Assembly: GCF_017591435.1 (NCBI RefSeq)
Contig: NC_059283.1
Span: forward strand, 4,971,012-5,035,011
Reading direction: 5' to 3'
DNA length: 64,000 bases
Source of the DNA: Portunus trituberculatus
Taxonomy: Eukaryota; Arthropoda; Malacostraca; Decapoda; Portunidae
Part shown: piece by piece, positions 35,764 to 64,000 of the stretch
How the letters are laid out: the number at the start of each line of letters is the position of its first letter
Position numbering within the stretch: position 1 is the stretch's first letter
The notes under the pieces: model-generated
The model's database searches: none
Seen by the model: the letters and a program-made list of their open reading frames with translations, nothing else
Told to the model about the DNA's origin: nothing
Made by a program: the position numbers and the translations under genes

Positions 35764-37882
35764 ATTAAAATATTTATTGGGAGTACGAATATCTACGTGT
35801 AATGATGTATGTTGTACCAAGTCTGGTTGTCCCCCATTGCCCGTTTTAGTAAAGAGTAGACAGAGAAACTTCTTTGGTAAGATGTGGAATGAGAGGTCGT
35901 CAATGAAAGATGACCCCTTGGTTCTCTCAATAAAAACTGTTATGGAAAGTCAGTATAGGGCATGTAATTACGTCAGTGACTTCTTGTATGCCAACATTGA
36001 CGACATATGTGAGGGAGTTAATGAGATAGCAAATCTCCTTGATTCAAACTCTTCTAGATGAATTGTATATAAAGATATAAACCCTAGTTTGTCAGTTTAC
36101 TTTGTGTATAGTACGAAATGTAACGTCAGTGTGCACCATCATGTTGCCTTCACTTGGTTCCGGGTGTCGGCACATTCACTGGCAATTGAAGTCGTAAGGT
36201 GGAACAGAAGGGGTAGAGGAAGATTGCCGGTAGAGGACAGGACATGTGTATGTGTGGCCAGACACTGACAGAGGTACATGTGCAGTAAAAGTCCTTTTAT
36301 CTGGCATCAACAGGACCGCCGACATGCCAGATACCAGAAATTGCCGGATACTTGAATAAAAGTGAAATTATGTCCACAATCACCACCCTACACTCACGCA
36401 TTTTACCATAACAAAGATCAACTGATCGCCGTGCCGCGCTTCGCCACCCACGCTGCTACCTCACACTCACCAACACACAATACTAACATTCTCTTTAATA
36501 CTTTCCTCTTATAAATAAGTTGATGGGTTACAAAAATAAAGTATATGTGATGAACCTTGAACCTGTGGAGCCAGCCATCAGAGAACTGGCATGCCCCTTC
36601 CTCGCCCATCTTCTTAGCTAAATCACGCCCTTTCTCTTGTAACATTAGGCCTGTAATTGTGACTCCTGATCTTTTCAAGCTGAACCACTCGTATAACACT
36701 TTGTCCATCGTTTCACCACGATGATACTGCAGTGTGTGACGATTTTCTGCTGCTTTTGAGGTGTCGGTGGCTTTCATGTATTCATGTAATCGCGCAACTT
36801 TTTCGTTTGGTATTTAATGTCATAAATAGTTGATGAACCCACACCATATTCCACCATTAGTTTGTCTGCTTTCACCTCTCTCTAATTGTCGACAAATGTC
36901 TACCTGTGCTTAAGTGTAAGCACAACACGCTTCCTCTTTTCTACAACTTTAGGCATGATGAAGGTGTCAGGCGATAAACAGTGCACACGTGGGACTGAGT
37001 CACTGAGTGAACACTGCAGTGGGCTGTGGGTGGCGTGAAGCAGTGTGCTCTGGTGGCGAGGGGACAAAGTATGCCTCGCACGGGAATTTTAATTGATTTT
37101 ATGAGTACACATTGATTTTTTATCGATTTTAAGGCTCGGGGAAAAATGTGCCGGATACTTGAAGTTGCCGGATACTTGAATGCCGGACAAGAGGGATTTT
37201 ACTGTGGTTCAATATTGTACACAAACACAACAACTGAGAGACACCTACAATTTTTCCACTATTGCTGAGCTGTTCTCAGATAAGTATAGTGATGCTCTGA
37301 TATGTGAGATAATATATAAGATCTTGGCAGTATAGCTTTTTTGAGTGTAAATAATACTTTTTATGTAGTTAATTAGAGGATGTTTAATTGTGATTTAACT
37401 AATTTCACTATTTTTTCTTGTGTGTATTGATGCGTGTGTAATTAAGTTTTGGATTAGTTTTACTTGAGATTTATCGTTTTAGAATAGTTTTTATTTACAA
37501 CTTTTTTATATTAGGTTAGTTTGATTAAGTTTTAAGTTATTGTTTTTGAATGTTATTCCTTTATATTTTGTTTAGTATGCATGTAAATTGTTACAGTTTA
37601 TTTGAAGATTATTATTTTTATAGGATATTTTCTTTTTTTGCAGTTTTATCAGTTGAAAAGTAGTGTTTTATTGATTTTTAACGTAAATAATTTAGTTCCT
37701 TTTCTTTCTTCTTTCGGTTAAATGCTAACAGTAATGCATTATTTATTTATTGAAATATGAAGTTTTATGGGCATATATGAGGAATTATTTGTCATTATTT
37801 TATGGACCAATCATATGTAATTAAGTGTAAATTTGTAAGGGATGTTGATGGTCAATAAACAATAATAATAATAATAATATGT
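35764..37882 (+). mobile_element. LINE 3' end (ORF2 C-terminus, 3' UTR, (AAT)n tail), interrupted by a Tigger relic
   Basis: The + strand frame LLGVRISTCNDVC, then LPVLVKSRQRNFFGKMW, then FRVSAHSLAIEVVRW and a CxC...H zinc motif, is typical of the region after the reverse transcriptase in CR1-like LINEs. After the inserted element the frame resumes as CTQTQQLRDTYNF to a stop at about 37335. A 3' UTR follows, with AATAAA (about 37853) and an (AAT)n tail (about 37860-37880). It is 5'-truncated and carries a TG-run slippage near 36250. It lies between the convergent integrin and gemin4 genes. Confidence 0.75.
36283..37204 (-). mobile_element. Tigger/pogo-type element with transposase N-terminal relic
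   Basis: The ends are CAGTAAAAGTCC on the left and, reversed, CAGTAAAATCCCTC on the right. On the - strand a psq-type helix-turn-helix (KRKRVVLTLK, DKLMVEYGVGSSTIYDIK near 36850-36950) and a CENP-B-like domain (36418-36777, VLYEWFSLKRSGVTITG and FSDGWLHRFK) identify a Tigger transposase N-terminus. The DDE domain is absent. It is flanked by TG on both sides instead of the usual TA. Confidence 0.85.
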
Positions 37883-38079
37883 ACATGTGTATTTGTGATT
37901 GCATTCACCAAGTGTCCTAGAGCATCTTGTGCAGTTGTCTAATACTAGTACATTTTCCAGGATACAGTATCAAGTAATCCTACATTTCCTGGTGCAGAAG
38001 ACTATGATTTTGTAAAAGTTACCCCTGTGTAGTATGGTTAATTAGAATAAATTCTGAAGCACCATAATAATTCAATAAT

Positions 38080-38085
38080 TTTATT
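38080..38085 (-). terminator. Polyadenylation signal AATAAA of the gemin4-like gene
   Basis: TTTATT on the + strand, i.e. AATAAA on the - strand, about 40 bases past the stop codon at 38123-38125. Confidence 0.65.
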
Positions 38086-38122
38086 CACTTTGTAAATAAT
38101 TGCAAAAGTAACACAACTGTCT

Positions 38123-61380
<23,258 letters not shown>

Positions 61381-62466
61381 TTTCAGGACTCAAGCTTCTA
61401 TATATGCTGTCACTTATCGCTTCATCAGCTTCTACTCGTACTGGAACTCATTACACATCTCCATCCTTGTCAATGACTTGCGGCATCATGGTATTCAAGA
61501 TTCAAAAGACCAAGTTTACGCCGCCACTCGCCCAGAGCTGACAGAAACCTCAACCGAGACGGTGCCTGTCCCTCCTCAGCGGGGAATTTTTCGTTTATCA
61601 ATTTCCCCAGATTTCTTGAGATTTCCTTGAGTTGAAGATGAGATTTCCCTAAAAATTTCCTTGAACGTAGAATTTCTTCCCCTCGTCATTGTTTGCATGC
61701 TAGTGTGTAGATAGATAGATAAAATATATAGATGGATAAAGATATAGATTGAATAGAAAAGATCGTAGATAGATAAGTCACGGTAAACTGGCCGGCCGCC
61801 GGGCAGACTACGCCTTCACTACGGGTTCCGACCACTATGGGCGGAAGCGTTTGGCAACAATGTTAAAAATATACTCATATGTGTATATATTCATGTATGT
61901 ATGTACGGTATGCATGCATGTATGTATGTATGTATGTATGCCTTTCACGAAGCAGTTTTCCTACCAGTATTTCAAACATAAGTGACATCTGCCATCCTTT
62001 TTTAAGTGGTACCTAGCTGTCATTAGCTACAGGTGCCTCTGACGCATGGTGCAATAACGATAAAAAAGTTATTGTACCATGCCTCTGACGTATCAGCATA
62101 CCTGCGATCCACACTCCACCTTCCCGTCTGTCCCCCACTCCATCCCCTCCCCCATGTTCCTCATATCTCCGCCTCCACCCCCCTCCCACCTTCTCTATCT
62201 ATCTATCTCTCGCGTCGCTCCGCTCAGTACCTATCAGCTGAGACACTCGCCTATTTATTCTTTATTCTTTAGTCTGTCTCCATTCCACCTAATATTTTTC
62301 CAGCCATGGATTGCTGTGTGAGCCTGGAAAGCTTGTATCCCGGAGTAACAGTTTGTAAGCTCTCAGCCCAGAAACTACGGCAAAGGGATTAATTAGTGCC
62401 TTTAAGCGTTTCTCAAGAACTGAACGAGATTATTACACACCAATAGTTAACTGCTGTGTGTGTGTG
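61381..62466. other. 5' region upstream of gemin4
   Basis: Lies before the gemin4 start on the - strand and should contain its 5' UTR and promoter. The in-frame TGA at 61390-61392 bounds the reading frame. I see no clear TATA box. An ATGT tetranucleotide tract (61894-61940) and a C-rich stretch (about 62105-62195) are present. No other gene is visible. Confidence 0.5.
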
Positions 62467-62707
62467 TAATTCACTGTTTGATCTGCTGCAGTCTCTGATG
62501 AGACAGCCAGACGTTACCCTACGGAACGAGCTCAGAGCTCATTATTTCCGATCTTCGGATAGGCCTGAGACCAGGCACACACCACACACCGGGACAACAA
62601 GGTCACAACTCGATTTACATCCCGTACCTACTCACTGCTAGGTGAACAGGGGCTACACGTGAAAGGAGACACACCCAAATATCTCCACCCGGCCGGGGAA
62701 TCGAACC

Positions 62708-62710
<3 letters not shown>
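62467..62710 (-). mobile_element. tRNA-Val-derived SINE, copy 4 (5'-truncated)
   Basis: Shares the body of the copies at 6641, 10291 and 25096 but is more diverged. The - strand B box reads GGTTCGATTCC and the A-box part is missing. (TG)n borders both ends (62455-62467 and 62708-62740). Confidence 0.8.

Positions 62711-62797
<87 letters not shown>
62708..62797. repeat. (TG)n-(AG)n compound microsatellite
   Basis: A TG run passes into about 58 bases of AG directly right of SINE copy 4. Confidence 0.95.
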
Positions 62798-62800
<3 letters not shown>

Positions 62801-62804
62801 GGAA

Positions 62805-62934
62805 AGGTAAGGCGTCCAGAATTTTAATGGCCACAGTTTTCACTATTTTAATACCCCACATGAAGCTGTATAAAGTCGTCAAATAGTTAGGCACAATGGA
62901 TATGGAAACGCGTCATGGTACAGAAGGGATTAAG
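62805..62934 (-). repeat. Interspersed repeat family R, copy 3 (reversed)
   Basis: Reversed, it reads CTTAATCCCTTCTGTACCATG, then ACGCGTTTCC, TTATACAGCTTCA, ATTAAAATAGTGAA and GGCCATTAA, in the same order as copies 1 and 2. Confidence 0.75.
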
Positions 62935-63278
62935 ACAGTTTGGGATATTACATTACCTTCACTTGGCACTTGGAGCGAGGGAGGAAAGGCAAGGCAAGAA
63001 CGCAACACGCCAGCCAGCCAGCCAGCCAGGGAGACACGGAGACCCCAGTGAACTATGAGTGAGGTAGAGACGAGACGGGAGAGCTAAACTAGTGGAGTGG
63101 GTAGTGCGGCGACCACTATAGCTTGGTTCATCTGGGGAGCGTTGCCCAAGTAACCAACACACACACACACACACACACACGTACTTACTATCTGGAAGCT
63201 TTACCAAATCTCTCCACTCATTACTCCGACTTTCTCATCTGTCTGTTGTGAAGAGCTAAGAGGAATGTTGAATTAGGA

Positions 63279-63341
<63 letters not shown>

Positions 63342-63504
63342 ATTCCATTCACTTGCAGCGATACAAGTGGAAATATGTAATAGGTGAAAACAATTTGATG
63401 TGTAGGCATTGTTTTCAGTAAGATCTCAAGCACACACAGTGACTTGCATACACTTATTCATTGGGGTTAACTAGTATCAAAGCTATTTAGGGTGTGCGTT
63501 GCCG
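62935..63504. repeat. Intergenic stretch with (CA)n and (GA)n tracts
   Basis: A short GCCA repeat (about 63009-63030), CA (about 63158-63180) and GA (about 63282-63340). No exon is seen. Confidence 0.8.
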
Positions 63505-63690
63505 TAACCCCTTCAGTACCAGGACGCGTTTCCTATGCATTCTGCTATTTGGTGATTTTATACAGCTTCAGAAACTTATGTGGGGGATTAAAATAGTGAA
63601 GACTCCAGCCATTAATCTTCTGACCTCCATAGACCCTTCCTAATGTCAATAAAATCGCCTAATCAAACCCAAAAATCAAGGTAAAAGAAT
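63505..63690 (+). repeat. Interspersed repeat family R, copy 2
   Basis: TAACCCCTTCAGTACC, GACGCGTTTCC, TTATACAGCTTCAG, TAGTGAAGACT and TCTGACCTCCATAGACC in the same order and spacing as at 6376. Confidence 0.85.
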
Positions 63691-63931
63691 TGCGAGGAAC
63701 CTTGATTTGTTCTCGCCAGCCACTCCACGAACGACGATGGAAAGTGGAAACATGTCGGGTGAAAACAAGGCGCTGTGTTGTTACTGTTGTCGTCCATAAA
63801 CTCTCAATCTATCTCTGTGGGCACTGTTGTCATTAAGATCTCCAGCACTGAATTACCGCCATGCACTCAGTTATGGGCGTCTGAGTGAGTCGAGTCTAAT
63901 CCCTTAAGTGGCATTTTACGATAGTTTGTGT

Positions 63932-64000
63932 GTGATTAGATGATTTTGCTTACAATAAGAAGGGTCTACGGTGTCAGAGATTAATGGCCAGTTTTCACTA
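63932..64000 (-). repeat. Interspersed repeat family R, copy 4 (reversed, cut by window end)
   Basis: Reversed, it begins TAGTGAAAACTGGCCATTAATC and continues with GTAGACCCTTC and ATCATCTAATC, matching the second half of copies 1 and 2. It is inverted relative to copy 2 and separated from it by about 240 bases. Confidence 0.7.

Overview
The window is eukaryotic and most likely from a decapod crustacean. Its genes are intron-rich with GT-AG splice sites. It has a very high load of (CT)n, (TG)n, (TA)n and (TTA)n microsatellites, two blocks of the arthropod telomere pentamer TTAGG, tRNA-derived SINEs, CR1-like LINEs, and Tc1/mariner, pogo-Tigger and hAT elements. The assignment to decapods is inference from this repeat profile. 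I found no bacterial genes, rRNA, CRISPR array, virus-derived gene or toxin gene.

Three protein-coding genes can be rebuilt exon by exon. (1) + strand, 377-9320: the 3' seven exons of a seven-transmembrane receptor of the secretin-like/Methuselah-like type; its ectodomain lies to the left of the window. (2) + strand, about 11580/13712-35058: a complete or nearly complete integrin alpha subunit with 22 well-supported exons plus one candidate first exon. It has three calcium-binding FG-GAP repeats, one transmembrane helix and a GFFKR tail. Two of its introns use GC-AG splice sites. (3) - strand, 61380-38123: a ten-exon gene whose phases join into exactly 1000 codons plus a stop. I assign it as a divergent Gemin4, a subunit of the SMN complex. 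Genes 2 and 3 converge, with polyadenylation signals at 35283 and 38080.

Most of the remaining sequence is mobile DNA. Integrin intron 14 (22825-29389) holds four same-orientation CR1-like LINE pieces and one SINE. Integrin introns 16 and 18 hold a Tigger-type MITE and a mariner relic carrying a hAT MITE. The convergent intergenic space holds a LINE 3' end interrupted by a Tigger relic. Gemin4 intron 8 (10 kb) holds a Tigger derivative invaded by a head-to-tail pair of another LINE, whose ORF1 has a PHD finger plus an SGNH esterase. Gemin4 intron 4 holds a 4.1-kb TIR element with two converging, broken genes: a Tigger transposase C-terminus and a protein family that I recognise as repetitive but functionally unassigned.

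The best candidates for something undescribed are: (a) a tRNA-Val-derived SINE and a CR1-like LINE that repeatedly sit inside (TG)n microsatellites, always in the same orientation, and share a 3' tail; (b) the TIR element at 50980-55124 carrying the unassigned gene; (c) the tandem LINE pair with (ATCAAG)n tails; (d) an integrin alpha with a furin-like site in its beta-propeller and none where one is usual.
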